64,000 bases of DNA from Shinisaurus crocodilurus (GCA_021292165.1 CM037877.1:111312789-111376788); one strand, 5' to 3'. Positions 20,883 through 32,196 are shown, numbered from the stretch's first letter. Notes: a model not told the origin generated them from the sequence alone. Numbers and translations: made by a program.

Positions 20883-21342
20883 TTGGGTGGCCATTTATAA
20901 ATCACTAAAAAAGAGGAAATGCATCACCAAAAAACAGGACAAAAGCAGATGCAGATTTGCATACAGGTTTGCATATACTAATTTATATGTATAGATGCAC
21001 ATTTGAAATGGACTGCTGTACTTTAAATAGAAATACAATAAATCCCATTGATTTCAGTGGGTCTACTCTAAGTATGAGTAAATCTGGATCCAGCCCCAAA
21101 CATCTCACCATAGTGGGGAAGACTGTGACCTGTGTGCCTGCTCAGTCTACTGTCCAGGTGGTAACTGTTGATGGGCAACTTCAAGGCCCCTCCTCTCCCA
21201 TCTGATAGTTCTTTATCTTTAAACTGAACTTGGAGAGGACAGCCCTTCAAATAGAGGATGCCTTCAAAATAGAGGACAGTCCTCTAGCAGCCCTTCAAAT
21301 AGAGGATTGTCCTCTGTAAAATAAGGCACATGCCCATCCTAT
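20883..21342. mobile_element. Dispersed TIR repeat family A, copy 1
   Basis: Starts near GGGTGGCCATTTATAAATC and contains CTAATTTATATGTATAGATG, CTCACCATAGTGGG, GTGCCTGCTCAGT and AATAGAGGACAGTCCTC. Related copies lie at 43121-43682, 61752-61868 and, inverted, near 63315-63568. Ends resemble TAGGGTGGCCA; no transposase seen. Confidence 0.5.
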
Positions 21343-22574
21343 GACAAGCCTACAGGGACTGTAGAGGCACTAATGAATACATGTAGGGTGAGGGTGGGGC
21401 CTGCAGCCATGATCCACCTCCTCCCATGCACCTCATCTGCCTAGGTCTTACATGCTTATGTACACTTTCTCTGCCTATTTTCTCTCCCAGTTTTCTTCCT
21501 GTGTTGACTTCTCTTTTTTCCTATTTTCCTGGACCTACTCTCCTTTAAACTCTACCTTCCTAAGTTTTCTAGGTTGTTGTTATTGTTTAACTCCTTGTGC
21601 TTGCCCTGTTGTATCTAGGATCACAACAGCTCAGCCAGTGGGAGCCAGAGATTCTCCAAAATGGGCAGACTCCCTAACATGCAGGCAACTGAGCCACTCA
21701 CTTCCACTGGCTTATAATCATTCTTGCAACCACCACAAAAATCTCTTAGTGCATTACATATTTATGTTTGTAATTATAGAATAGGCTTTGCATGGTATTA
21801 TGGCCTTTACCTAAGGGAAACTTAACCATTCTTATGATTTGAGAAATATATATACCTATGTAAGGAGAAAGTGTTGAAGAAAACAGATGGTACAGAAGTA
21901 AGGAAATAATACTTCGAGTGAAATCATGTGGACTACATACAGGTAGAATTAGTTAACGATAGCCTACAACAGTGGTTTTCAAAGTATGTTCTGAGAAATG
22001 TTGGGATCCCTTGGAAGCTTATCAGTGGTGCCAGACATTTTGCTGCCTGAGGCAAAGGACAAGATGGCACCCTACTTCCATGTACAGCGGCAAACTGGAC
22101 TGGCACTGACTGGACTGGCACTAGAATCTTGCTTCGACACTGGCAACAGAGCACTATCCATCACCACAACTGGGGGTAGCACATTCATGTGCAAGTCAGG
22201 TCATGTGGCATACACAACTTTGCCCGCTAACACCTTGATGCCGCTCCCTGCCCCGCAGCATCTGCTGCCAGAGGAAGTTGCCTCACTGCCTAATGGTAGG
22301 ACTGGCCCTGAGTTGTTCCACAATGAGAAGATCAGTAATGGTGGACAAGCTTCCAAACTGCTATTGGCCCAAAAATGTGCAGCTGCAAAGGAGTGCTGGA
22401 TGTATGTATATTCTCAGTTAATACACAAGCCAACAGGGAGGCTCAACATAGGACTTGGCCTGAAATGAGTTCTAGAACACATCCCAGAATCCTCTGCAAT
22501 GTACAGTGATTCTGTGGCAGCGATGGAGGGGTTCCTTAGACTAGTTGATGTGGAAAGGATTCCTTAAAGGTAGT
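21343..22574. other. Unassigned; possible hAT-type remnant near 22025-22312
   Basis: A segment from about 22025 (GCCTGAGGCAAAGGACAAGA) to GGTAGGACTGGCCCTG near 22312 resembles a non-autonomous hAT element, but no TSD was found. The rest is unassigned. Confidence 0.3.
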
Positions 22575-22790
22575 GTGGTGTGGTGTTTAGAGTGTTGGAC
22601 TAGGACTGTGGAAACCAAGTTCAAGTCTGCACTCAGCAACAAAACTCTCTGAGTGACCTTGGGTCAACCACTATCTCTTCTCCACCTAACCTACCTCACA
22701 GGGTTGTTGTGTGGATAAAATGGGAGAGAGAACCATGTATGCTACCTTGGAGAAAAGGTGGGATACAAATGTAATGAATGAATGAAAGCT
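22575..22790 (+). mobile_element. tRNA-headed squamate SINE, diverged
   Basis: The head (GTGTTTAGAGTGTTGGACTA, then GTTCAAGTCTGCACTCAGC) preserves pol III A- and B-box-like blocks. The body has ACCTCACAGGGTTGTTGTG and the tail GGTGGGATACAAATGTAATG. It is the same family as 26486-26730 and 56181-56424. Confidence 0.75.
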
Positions 22791-23910
22791 TGGAAACTAT
22801 TAGTCTAAGCAATTAGGGGCTTGTATAAATATATTAAGGAATTCACTATTAGCAGTTCAGAGGTATGCCCACTGGAATGAAACTGAAAATTATTCAAAGA
22901 GATTAAATTAACAGTGCTTGCTTAAATCAGGGATAACAAGGCAGCTATAATGAAGATGTATGGGCAACTGAAAAACAATGGAAACATAAGAAATGACTGT
23001 CGGCACAACGTGATGAAAAACTAGGACAATGACATGGACCAAGATAGATAAGACAGGTCCTACAACAAAGAGTCTGTGCTGTACTGCCAGTTATACCTGT
23101 GAGAAACTTTTTTGAGATCAAGGGGTTGTGTTTGTACTCATCCACATCTGTTTCATGGAATTCTGTGTGAGGGAGCTTGAATTACTAGGGTAGGAGATAG
23201 GGTAGCAAAGGTTTTAGCGCAAGGGCCAATTTTGGGCACAGGGTTAAGCATGCATAAGCCCATTGATTTTAATCGTTCTCAGTGGTCTGTTTTAGATTGT
23301 AGTCACAAGACATAATACCTACACCAGTGCAATTAACCAGGCTCAACACTGTTCTGTTCATTGCCTGCAAGGGTAATCACGCTCTGAAGTGTGTTACTCT
23401 TGGGTGCTTTCATTTGACCACTGTGATGCAGTAAATATATCAGGGCTTGAATTATGGAGGGAAAGGTATGAGGCCTATAACGAAATCCACAAACTCCATC
23501 ATCCGATTCCCTACAGCTTTAGCCAAATCATGCCCACCATAGCCTTTTAAAACAGTAGCTAAGGAGGCTGTCAGAAAAGGCAAAGAGACTTCCCCCCTCC
23601 CCCATCATTTGAACACTGAAATAAATACACATCATAGTTAGCATGTGAGAAGAGAAGCCCAGGCCTGGGAGCTCCTGCCATCAGCTCCTGAAACAACCAT
23701 CACCAGCCTGAGAGGACTGTTGGGGCAGCCCCTCCCCCACCTTCCCTGGGGCTATTTAAGTCCTGTGTGCCCTGAGGGAAGGCAGAAGAGAAGCCCAGGC
23801 CAGGGAGATTGTACCAGCAGCTCCAGAAGAAACCTTCAGTTGGCCTGAGAGAACTGGTGTATGTTTGGTTTGGGGTGGGTGGATAATGTTTGTTTGTTTG
23901 TTGTTTGAGT
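22791..23910. other. Unassigned
   Basis: No supported gene. Near 23645-23830 two similar segments (GAAGAGAAGCCCAGGCC... GGAG) suggest an old local duplication. Confidence 0.35.
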
Positions 23911-23982
23911 ATTTAAACATTGTAAACCGCTTTCGGTGCCTTAGCAGAAAGGCGGTATAGAAATGTAATAAATAAATAAATA
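23911..23982 (+). mobile_element. L2-type LINE 3' tail
   Basis: TTGTAAACCGCTTTCGG... AGGCGGTATAGAAATG followed by AATAAATAAATAA is the typical L2 3' end with its short tandem tail. Confidence 0.6.
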
Positions 23983-24828
23983 ACAGCAAGCAGGAGAACC
24001 ACAGAATGAACCTGCTCGGTTCACCTCAGGTATGACAGTAACACTAGCAAACTGCCTGTCATTATGATGAGTGGACCAAGAGCCTTTAGGTACTACTACT
24101 CCATCTGTTCTGCAGTCATGGATTTATTTTAACACAGAGAGAGACCCACATATCACCACCATGGATCCTTGTCAGTGGGGACCAGGCTACCCAGTGTTGG
24201 GGATGGATGGGCAGGCTTTATTCTTCTCCCAAGAGTTGTCTTCTAGCGCAGTGCTTTACTTTTACCCCCACAGGAATGAATGGCAAACTTACTGATATAG
24301 GAAAAATAAACATAAAGGGGTGCACCATTGTGGTTGGGTCTGAATGTGATTTCTACTGCTGGTGACTCCAGTGTCTGGGGTAAAGCTCAGGTTAGCCTCT
24401 AGTATGTGCTAGGTGCTTTAGAAAGTTGGTGAGGAGCTACAAGGGCATTCAAAGGCACTTAAGAGTTCAGAGAGGCAGGTTAAAGCTTCTCATCACTGCC
24501 ATTTACAATAATAATGTAAGCATATGACTTTATGTACCATTTCCATCAAAACATATCACATGAAGTCTAGTTTTAAAACCCACAGAGTGAAACATAAATA
24601 TAAACATAATGAAAACATAAAGATAAATAAAAATCCCAATATTTTAACAGTAGCTTTTCTGGATATTAGTACAGGTTGCATCTTCCCATGTATTTGTAAT
24701 GGCTACTCTTTTCATCATATAAATGCATTCCTACAAATGACCAGGTCTGATGACACTGGCTTTTGTCACAGCATATCCTATTTTTTAATTACTGCTTCTT
24801 GCATCTTTTTTTGTGCTTAGGACAAAGT
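23983..24828. other. Unassigned AT-rich DNA
   Basis: Nothing supported up to the LTR start at 24829. Confidence 0.4.
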
Positions 24829-25372
24829 TGTGACACGGGCTGTCTCGCACACACATGCCACAACCCCATCTCATACATACAATGTCATGAGTCATTTCTA
24901 TTTTCACCTCACAAACTTTTGGTGGGTGTGGAGAAAGCCTGAGCACACACGCAGTGGCACGAACCCTGACATAGTTTCCCCTTAACGACCACACATAGTT
25001 TTCCCCTGGCAACCCCTTTCTGCATAATCCCCAACCAAGGGGGACAGGAGATGCAGGTCTGGCCAGACAGGTACACAATGGGACACATCTTCCCGAATCC
25101 ACAAGAGGACACATGGACCATCCGGAGGTAAAGGGCAGTCTCAAAGAGCTGCAAAGTATCCCCTGAAGGACACCGGTAAATGCAAGACGTCACCTTTTCC
25201 GGGCAGGAATAAGCCCACCTGACCGCAAGGGGCAGGGATAAGCCACCTGACCAGCAAGGGGCAGGAAGGGGGGAAAGACGAGGTAGAAAACCCCTCTGTC
25301 CACCCGAAAGGGGTTGTTGGGAACACGAGCAAGCTGACACTTTCCAAGTCCAGCCCCGGCTGGGTCAAGCAG
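24829..25372 (+). repeat. Solo Gypsy-type LTR, 5' part (split by DIRS)
   Basis: The sequence begins TGTGACACGGGCTGTCTCGC, comparable with the start of the Gypsy LTR at 1903 (TGTCAATGCTCTCGC). It contains GGTAGAAAACCCCTCTG at the place of that LTR's GGTATAAAACACCCTG. It stops abruptly at the DIRS left end. The remaining LTR lies at 31781-32145. No polypurine tract precedes it, so a solo LTR is likely. Confidence 0.5.
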
Positions 25373-25537
25373 TTCTTTGTGGTCTCTGTGCATCACACAC
25401 ATATGGGTTCTCTGCGCTGAGATCGTTCGGGAAAATTCTATAGCTGAGGCGAATTGGGTGGGAGCCCCTCCCCCTGCACGTGCTCCTTAGTGTGGCTCCC
25501 GCCCGTCTCCTCAGTTCCTCTTCGACGCCATTGCGAC
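25373..25537 (+). repeat. DIRS left inverted terminal repeat
   Basis: It starts TTCTTTGTGGTCTCTGTGCA and includes CACACACATATGGGTTCTCT. It pairs with the right ITR with roughly 90% identity by eye; the right ITR is about 47 bp longer at its outer end. Confidence 0.85.
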
Positions 25538-25761
25538 TAGTCGTTGGGTTCTTCTCTTCTCTCTCTTCGGAGTCGTATAGCTGAGTTTGTTCTTCTTTTA
25601 ATACTATATCCAAAACTTTTCTCTCAGAAATCTTTCTATTCTCGATTCTCTTTCAATCTATAACTTCATTCCCCCCCCAAAAAAAATCTTCAAAAAAATC
25701 CTTACTATATCCTCATCTCTCCCCCATTCTTATCCTCCTATTGTCTAATCTTCTTCTAATA

Positions 25762-25935
25762 ATGCCTCTTAAGGCAGCCTTTCAGAAGTGCCAGCAATGT
25801 GGAATGAAAATCCCACCCGCTGACAAACACCCGCTGTGCTTGCTCTGCCTGGGGCAAGAACATAAAATGGAGTCCTGCCAGCACTGCCAGGCCTTTACAA
25901 AACAGGCCCCAAAACACCGCCAAACCAAGCTGTGA
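25762..25935 (+). pseudogene. DIRS gag-like N-terminus with CxxC zinc motifs
   Basis: A frame starting at ATG 25762 encodes about 58 residues with three CxxC pairs (KCQQCGMK, LCLLCLGQEH, SCQHCQAF), a plausible zinc-binding module near the start of DIRS ORF1. It ends in TGA; related decayed coding follows in other frames to the SINE insertion. Gag would package the element RNA. Confidence 0.55.
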
Positions 25936-26485
25936 GCTCTCCTCTGGGAGCAGTCTCTGTCAGCGAAAGGTCCTACTCCGGAGGAGAGACCTGGGGGATC
26001 TCAGGTAGCCAAAAAGCCATCGAAATCGCAGGACACTTCGACGGCTAAAAAATTGGCTAAGAAGGCCCACGAAGACAAAACAGAATGTCTTAAAAGGAAA
26101 ATGGCGGAGAAAGGCGGTGAAGACGCTGGACCATCAACTTCTACCACCATGGTGGTCTCAGAGCGAACTGCTCTGTTTATGACGGCTGTGACTGAGGCTC
26201 GGGATCGAGCTACAGGACCGATTGCCCACCAGTCCCCTCCGGCCTCAACAACGTCTCCTAGAGGCCAAGAGTCGGGTTCGAAAACCCCAATAAAACAGCC
26301 ACCAACTGCAGCCACCTTCCTGTCGGAAGGAGAAATTGTGGCTTCGCCGCTGTTGAAGTGACCTCGTTCGGGCTCGAGAGGTCCTCCACCACGTCTATCA
26401 CCTCCTACAGCATATGCTAGAGAGGAACAGATGGAACATTGCCGATCACGGTCTCCTCGATACCGGAGACGTGATTCACCACTAC

Positions 26486-26730
26486 GCCAGTGTGGCGTAG
26501 TGGTGAGAGTGTTGGACTGGGACTCAGGAAATCCAGGTTCAAATCCCCGCTCAGCCATGAAACTCACTGGGTGACTTTGGGCCAGTCACTGCCTCTCAGC
26601 CTAACCTACCTCACAGGGTTGTTGTGAGGATAAAATGGAGAGGAGAAGGAGGATTATGTAAGCCGCCTTGAGTTCCTTGCAGGAAAAAAGACGGGGTATA
26701 AATGTAATAAAATAAAAAATAAATAAAAAT
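26486..26730 (+). mobile_element. tRNA-headed squamate SINE inserted in DIRS gag
   Basis: The head GCCAGTGTGGCGTAGTGG with GGTTCAAATCCCCGCTCAGC gives pol III boxes. The body contains CTAACCTACCTCACAGGGTT; the tail is GGGGTATAAATGTAATAAAA. It interrupts the DIRS ORF1 between arginine-rich coding on both sides. No convincing TSD was found. Confidence 0.85.
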
Positions 26731-26777
26731 CCACCTCTCGGTCTGTCTACTCGCGCCACCGAGATGACAGGTCTTGG

Positions 26778-27818
26778 TTGGGCTCCTACTATTCGGAATC
26801 GAGATCAAGGAGTTACCGATCCCGATCCCAAGGCTCTCCAGACCGGAGAAGACCAGACTATTATTATCGCCGCCACCAACGCTTGCCCTCTCGGGATCAA
26901 CGCCATAGCCGCAGATCCAGGACACCTACACCGCGACGGGATACAGCTGTGTCCCGCGTGCCCACCGAGACCGTCACACAACCTACTGCCTCGACATCGA
27001 CCGCTCAGTCAGTTTTTGTGCCTGCTGCTGCGGTTCACTCCTTGTCGGGATCGGCGTATGTGTCGGACTCAGACTCGGTGGTCTCCTCCTCCCATTCCAC
27101 TTCCCCAGATGAACAGGTGGAATCTAAGGAAGCGATCTCCCCATCAGAGGACATGGGGAGTTTCGCTGAGCATGTCAACTGGATGGTGACAGCTCTGGGA
27201 GTCGAGGCAAAAATGGCAAAGGGGAAAGCAAAAGACGATATATATGCTATCCTGAAGACCACCCAGTCCAACCATCTGCTCCTTCCTTTCTTGCCAACAT
27301 TGCTGGAGACGGTGCAAGAAACCTGGAAGGCCCCAGCCTCCACGAAACCGACAGCTAAGAGGCTGGAGTCAATGTACAAGATCCAGGAAGAGGGAGCAAA
27401 GTTTCTGTTTTCCCATCCGACCCCGAACTCGCTCATAGTAAAATCGGCGCAGTCTCGTGGGGGAAAACAGCATACTACGCTGGCAGATAAAGAGGGTAAG
27501 ACATTAGACTCCTATGGCCGTAGGGTCTATTCCTCGTCTTCCCTCGGACTAAAATCTAACTATGAAGCATTGCTAGCTAGATACCAAATGTTCATCACAG
27601 AGAAGCTGGGAGACCTCTGTGATTATCTGCCGGATGACAAGAAGGATCAGGCGGCGCAGTACATCAAAGAGGCAACCAGCATCGGTGCACTACAAATGAA
27701 TACTGTGCGCCACCAGGTCGACAGCCACGCCAGGTCGATGATTGGGTCCATGGTCCTGAGGAGGCACGCCTGGCTTCGCTCTACCAACTTGACTCCCGAT
27801 GAATATGGGGTGGGTTAG
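26778..27818 (+). pseudogene. DIRS gag-like ORF1, main part
   Basis: A 346-codon frame begins with an Arg/Ser/Tyr-rich stretch (YRSRSQGSPDRRRPDYYYRR) and continues into a more structured region with KAKDDIYAILKTTQSNH, SYGRRVYSSSSL and DSHARSMIGSMVLRRHAWLR. This organisation is seen in vertebrate DIRS1-like ORF1 proteins, thought to be the gag equivalent. The start follows the SINE insertion and the real frame began upstream. The last codons belong to an L2 insertion (27803-27982); coding resumes near 28000. Confidence 0.65.
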
Positions 27819-27994
27819 GTTTTTAAAAGAATTTTTTATATTGTTTTAATTATTATATTTTATTGTATTGTTTTATTGTATTGTTTTATTGTATTTTAAT
27901 TGTACATCGCCCAGGGTGGCCGGGTGGCCGGCCAGATGGGCGATTAATAAATATAATAAATAAATAAATAAATAAATAAATAGACTCCCGATGA
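27791..27994 (+). mobile_element. L2 LINE 3' end inserted in DIRS, 12-bp TSD
   Basis: The 180-bp insert (27803-27982) has ATCGCCCAGGGTGGCCGGG, CAGATGGGCG and an AATA/AATAAA tail. It is flanked by GACTCCCGATGA at 27791-27802 and 27983-27994. Confidence 0.85.
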
Positions 27995-27999
27995 TAGAG

Positions 28000-28320
28000 C
28001 GAAGATTGAAGACCTCCCATTTGATGGAGAGTAGTTATTCAATGCCACTACGGATGACTCCCTAGACTCCGCTCAGAAGGCTTTGGCAACGGCCAAGAAG
28101 ATGGGGCTCGTCCACCAACAACCACCGCAGCCCTTCAGGCCAAGACGCTGGTCTCGGTTCCCATACCCATCTACCCAATATCAGCCATCGGGTCAAGGTA
28201 GGGGTGGGAACCACCGACCTCGTGCCTCACAGCCGCAAGCACCGCAGCACTCTTATACCCAGCAGCGGTCCAGGGGCTCCAGGAGAGGAGGCGACTTTGG
28301 CCATCGGTGTCTTTGACTCC
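28000..28320 (+). pseudogene. DIRS ORF1 C-terminal part
   Basis: After the L2 insertion the frame carries KALATAKKMGLVHQQ followed by a Pro/Arg/Gln-rich tail (PFRPRRWSRFPYPS). A stop at 28036 breaks it. It overlaps the region where the RT frame begins. Confidence 0.5.
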
Positions 28321-28429
28321 TTCACCAGCCCGACCGAACTGTCTCCACCACTTCAATCAGCTCTCAACGCCACTATTCCAACCGCCATGTCTCCTCCACC
28401 TCAGACAACTCTCTTCGGCTCCCGACTTT

Positions 28430-29316
28430 GGCAACACCTTCGATCCTGGAGGAACATCACGATGGATCGCTGGGTGTTAAGCATCATCGAGCACGGCTAC
28501 AGGATTGAATTCAGAGTCCTCCCTCCCTTTCTCGGCATCAAGACCACCCGTCCAACTCGAGTGCTCTTGGAGGAAGTATCAACCCTCCTACAGAAAGGGG
28601 CGATACAACCGGTTCCCGCAGAAAACTTGGAAGACGGTCTATACTCCAGGTACTTCATAGAAGAAAAAGGGAGGACTCAGACCGATCCTGGACCTTTGCA
28701 CTGTGAACCTCTTCATTCCACCGAAGAGATTCCGTATGGTCACACTCCAATCAATCCTGCTTCTACTTCGAAGGAACAATTGGTTTGCATCCATCGACCT
28801 CAAGGACGCATACTTTCACGTCGCCATCCACAAGGGCAGTCAGAAATACCTTCGGTTTCGAGTGGGGGACGACACCTACCAATTCGTCGTTCTTCCTTTC
28901 GGTCTCTCCACCGCACCGAGGGTATTCACAAAGTCATGGCGGTGGTGTGTGCAAGTCTACGGGCAAGAGGAATCACAGTCTTCCCATATCTAGACGACTG
29001 GTTGCTGGTGGCATCGTTGAGACTGGAGCTTCAACACGCACTAGGAGAAACCCTCCACTTCCTAGACGAGTTGGGACTCTGTCTGAACATGGAGAAGTCA
29101 GTCCTTCAACCAGTGAAGGAGATACAATACATCGGCGCAAGACTAAGCACGTTTGATGGTCGGGCATACCTACCAAACGACAGGGTGCAAAGTATACTTA
29201 CCCTTGCAAAAAAGGTCTTCAAACAACCAGTTTGCTCAGCTCACACGGTTCAACGCCTCCTAGGGCACATGGCCTCGACGATTGCGGTCGTACGATATGC
29301 GAGACTTCGCATGTGA
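28430..29316 (+). pseudogene. DIRS reverse transcriptase
   Basis: The N-terminal part (TRVLLEEVSTLLQKGAIQPV, GLYSRYF) is in one frame. NWFASIDLKDAYFHVAIH with the first catalytic Asp and FVVLPFGLSTAPRVFTK lie in another frame (28703-28980). The frame then returns for VFPYLDDWLLVAS, which holds the catalytic YLDD. Two frameshifts (near 28680 and 28975) and a TGA at 29314 disrupt it. The stop and the next one near 29374 lie where CGA codons are expected, consistent with CpG decay. RT copies the element RNA. Confidence 0.8.
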
Positions 29317-30261
29317 CCCCTACAAACCTGGTTTATCAGAAACTTCAAACCAGAAAAAGACAAACCATCCATCTGATTGAACCTTCCACAAGCCGTAAGA
29401 GAGTCTTTGGGGTGGTGGCAGCAGGAGTCGAACCTGACTGGAGGCGTACCATTTCATCCTCCGATACCGACCCGCATATTGACGATGGACGCGTCGCTGC
29501 TGGGATGGGGGCCCCACTCCGATGACCACGTCGTGCAAGGCACATGGACGTCGACACAAAGCATCAAACATATCAATTGGCTGGAACTGATGGCCGTTTG
29601 GAAAGCACTACAAGCCTTGGAGCAACATCTCTCGGGCTGCCACATCCAAGTTGTGACTGACAATACCACGGTGGTCGCGTACATAAACAAGCAAGGCGGC
29701 AAGAAATCGACCCGCCTCACACGGCTGACTCTGCAACTCTACGAATGGGCTCTACCTCGAAGAATGTCTTTCGTAGCAATTCACATCGTAGGGAAGTCCA
29801 ATGTGCTGGCAGACACATTGAGCCATGTGTCAATGCAGTTGCACGAGTGGAAACTGGACAGGAAAGTAGTCAATTCACTGTTCCAACGTTGGGGTCGTCC
29901 AAAAATAGACTTATTCGCCACCAGCGAGAACATGGCCTGCTCCATATTCTGCAGCAGGGCTGCCTCGGATCCGAATTCGATCACCGACGCTTTCCTGATG
30001 GATTGGAGCAACGACTTTTACTACCTGTTCCCTCCAATTCCACTTCTGACGCGTGTACTCACCAAAGTATCTCAGGACAGTACCAACTGCATTCTGATAT
30101 CCCCGTGGTGGCCATGTCAACCCTGGTTTTCACGCCTAAGCCTTTCGCAGGGAGATTATCTCCCATTACCACTTCAAGACAATCTATTAACACAACACAA
30201 AGGCAAAGTGCTTCATCCCAATCTACATTCCCTGACCCTTATGGCTTGGAGGATCAGATAA
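29317..30261 (+). pseudogene. DIRS RNase H and following domain
   Basis: In the same frame as the end of RT, RNase H residues are visible: LTMDASLLGWG (Asp), INWLELMAVWKAL (Glu), VVTDNTTVVAYI (Asp) and KSNVLADTLSH (Asp). A further segment (PKIDLFATSENMACSIFCSR to LISPWWPCQPWFS) is the conserved post-RNase-H region of DIRS pol, sometimes assigned to a methyltransferase-like domain. The frame is open from 29377 and overlaps the recombinase frame at its end. Confidence 0.75.
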
Positions 30262-31277
30262 CAAAAGATACAGACCTCTCCGCTGCTGTGAAAGAGGTTC
30301 TATTGGCAGCACGAAAGCCCTCCACGAGGCTCTCCTATGCCAGAAAATGGGCAGCTTTCACCAATTTTGTATCGTCCTTGGGCAGAGATCCTATTACATG
30401 CTCGATCTCAACCGTCCTCGATTTTCTCCATTCACTGATGACCCGTGGCCTTAAATTCTCTTCAATTAAAGTATATCTAGCTGCGTTAACAGCGTATAGA
30501 ACTACTTCGACTGGGACATCTTTGTTTGTGCATCCGTTAGTGAAACAATTTTTGAAAGGTTTTAGAAATCTACGACCCCCAATCCGAAACATGGTACCGG
30601 GTTGGGACCTCCCGTTGGTCTTGAAAGCCTTGACGAAATCTCCATTCGAGCCCATGGTGAAAGCAGACTTATGCCTAGTATCATTTAAAACATTATTTCT
30701 AATAGCAATTACATCAGCAAGACAAGTCAGTGAGCTGCGTGCTCTCAGAATAGATCCCCCTTACACGATTTTCCATAAGGACAAAGTCGTTCTAAGGCCA
30801 GATATAACTTTTTTACCCAAGGTGGTTTCTGAATTTCACCTGGAACAGGACGTTATTCTTCCTACTTTCTTTTCGTCTCCATCATCACCGGCTGAAAGAT
30901 CAATGCACAACCTCGATGTCTGTCGGGCACTGCTTTTCTACCAGGCCCGCACGGAGTCGATAAGGAAAACCCAGCAACTTTTTGTGTGTTAAGGTCCTCC
31001 GAAATTGGGCTATCCAGTATCGAAACAGAGACTGTCCTCCTGGATAGTAGACACTATCAAACTTGCGTATCAACTTGCTAAAAGCACTCTGCCAGGATCC
31101 GTAAGAGCTCATTCTACCAGAGCTCTGTCGACCTCGACAGCATTCGGGAGAGGGATCTCCTTGCCGGACCTATGCAGGGCAGCAACTTGGTCTACTCCCT
31201 CCACTTTTATCCGACACTACTGCCTCGACGTTCGAGCCAGGGCGCAGAACGCATTCGGATCTTCGATCACCATCTGA
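30150..31277 (+). pseudogene. DIRS tyrosine recombinase
   Basis: The frame carries a SAM-like N-terminal domain (STRLSYARKWAAFTNF, SSIKVYLAALTAY) and a catalytic domain with ITSARQVSELRAL (first Arg), HSTRALSTS (His-x-x-Arg) and TFIRHYCLDV (nucleophilic Tyr). The only visible break is an in-frame TAA at 30990-30992; before and after it the frame is the same and open to 31277. The enzyme inserts the circular cDNA by site-specific recombination, in place of an integrase. Confidence 0.85.
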
Positions 31278-31321
31278 CTACCGACACCGACCCACCTCCG
31301 GTAAGTCAGCTTGCTAATCTA

Positions 31322-31414
31322 CCCATATGTGTGTGATGCACAGAGACCACGAAGAAGGACAGGTTGCTTACCTGTAACTGTAGTTCTTCGAGTGGTCATC
31401 TGTGCATTCACACA
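31322..31414 (-). repeat. DIRS internal complementary region
   Basis: The left part (31322-31356) is the complement of the DIRS left end at 25373. The right part (31354-31414) is the complement of the right end up to 31780. They meet at GAA (31354-31356), the complement of TTC found at both outer ends. This region is thought to template the joined ends during circle formation. Confidence 0.85.
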
Positions 31415-31574
31415 ACCCGCCCTCCTTCCCCTCTCAGTGTCTACATCGAGTTCGATGGATATCCAAAAGGAAATGGGCTGGGAGAATGATTTACTTCACT
31501 CGATATCGAGAAATATATCGAATTTGAGATTGTGGTGTAGGAAAATGTTAAATATATCATCCTCGGTCCCGAGG

Positions 31575-31780
31575 GTCGCAATAGGCGGTCTCAGGGAACT
31601 GAGGAGACGGGCGGGAGCCGCGCTAAGGAGCACGCGCAGGCGGAGGGGCTCCCGCCCGATTCACCTCAGCTATAGAATTTTCCCGAACGATCTCAGCGCA
31701 GGCGCAGAGAACCCATATGTGTGTGAATGCACAGATGACCACTCCAAGAACTACAGTTACAGGTAAGCAACCTGTCCTTC
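31575..31780 (-). repeat. DIRS right inverted terminal repeat
   Basis: The complement of 25373-25537 with small indels, extended outward by about 47 bp (ACAGTTACAGGTAAGCAACC) to the terminal TTC at 31778-31780. Confidence 0.85.
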
Positions 31781-32145
31781 TCTTCCCCGAGCACGGACAG
31801 GCTCGGAGTCCAGCTAGGCAGACCAGAAGCGAGGAAGTGTAAAGTCTCTGGTGTAAGGTAACTCTGTTGCTGCAATACGCTAGCCTGGGAAAACAAGGAT
31901 TTCCGATCTATGAGGTCACGACCTAGTTTTGTTTATGCTGTAGTATTCCTAGAAGTCTATTAGTTCCGTTCCATTAACCTAACCTAAATAAAGCGTCTGT
32001 TCTTTGATGTGAATGGTTATGTGTGCTTTTTAGGTAGCGGTTGAGTTTAAATCGCTTAATATCCCCTTGACGGGCTATATCTCCATGCCGGTTAACCCGT
32101 TAAGTGCCAAACTCACGCAGAAGACCCGGTTGTTGGTCTTCCACA
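31781..32145 (+). repeat. Solo Gypsy-type LTR, 3' part
   Basis: It continues the LTR broken at 25372. It has a poly(A) signal (CTAAATAAAGCGTC, near 31986) and ends CGCAGAAGACC...GGTCTTCCACA, nearly the same terminus as the Gypsy LTR at 834. Split and joined length would be about 0.9 kb, close to the 1.07 kb of the first LTR. Confidence 0.6.
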
Positions 32146-32150
32146 GCGGG

Positions 32151-32153
<3 letters not shown>

Positions 32154-32192
<39 letters not shown>
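32154..32192. repeat. (TC)n microsatellite
   Basis: About 39 bp of CT dinucleotides directly after the LTR end. Confidence 0.95.

Positions 32193-32196
<4 letters not shown>

Larger units (their letters stand above)
25373..31780 (+). mobile_element. DIRS retrotransposon, near full length, defective
   Basis: A 6.4-kb element has inverted terminal repeats (about 25373-25537 and 31575-31780), an internal complementary region (31322-31414), a gag-like region, RT/RNase H and a tyrosine recombinase. That is the set defining DIRS elements, which integrate through a circular intermediate and make no TSD. It has taken a tRNA-headed SINE (26486-26730) and an L2 end (27803-27982). Stops, partly of CGA-to-TGA type, and frameshifts disable the coding regions. 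Confidence 0.9.
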
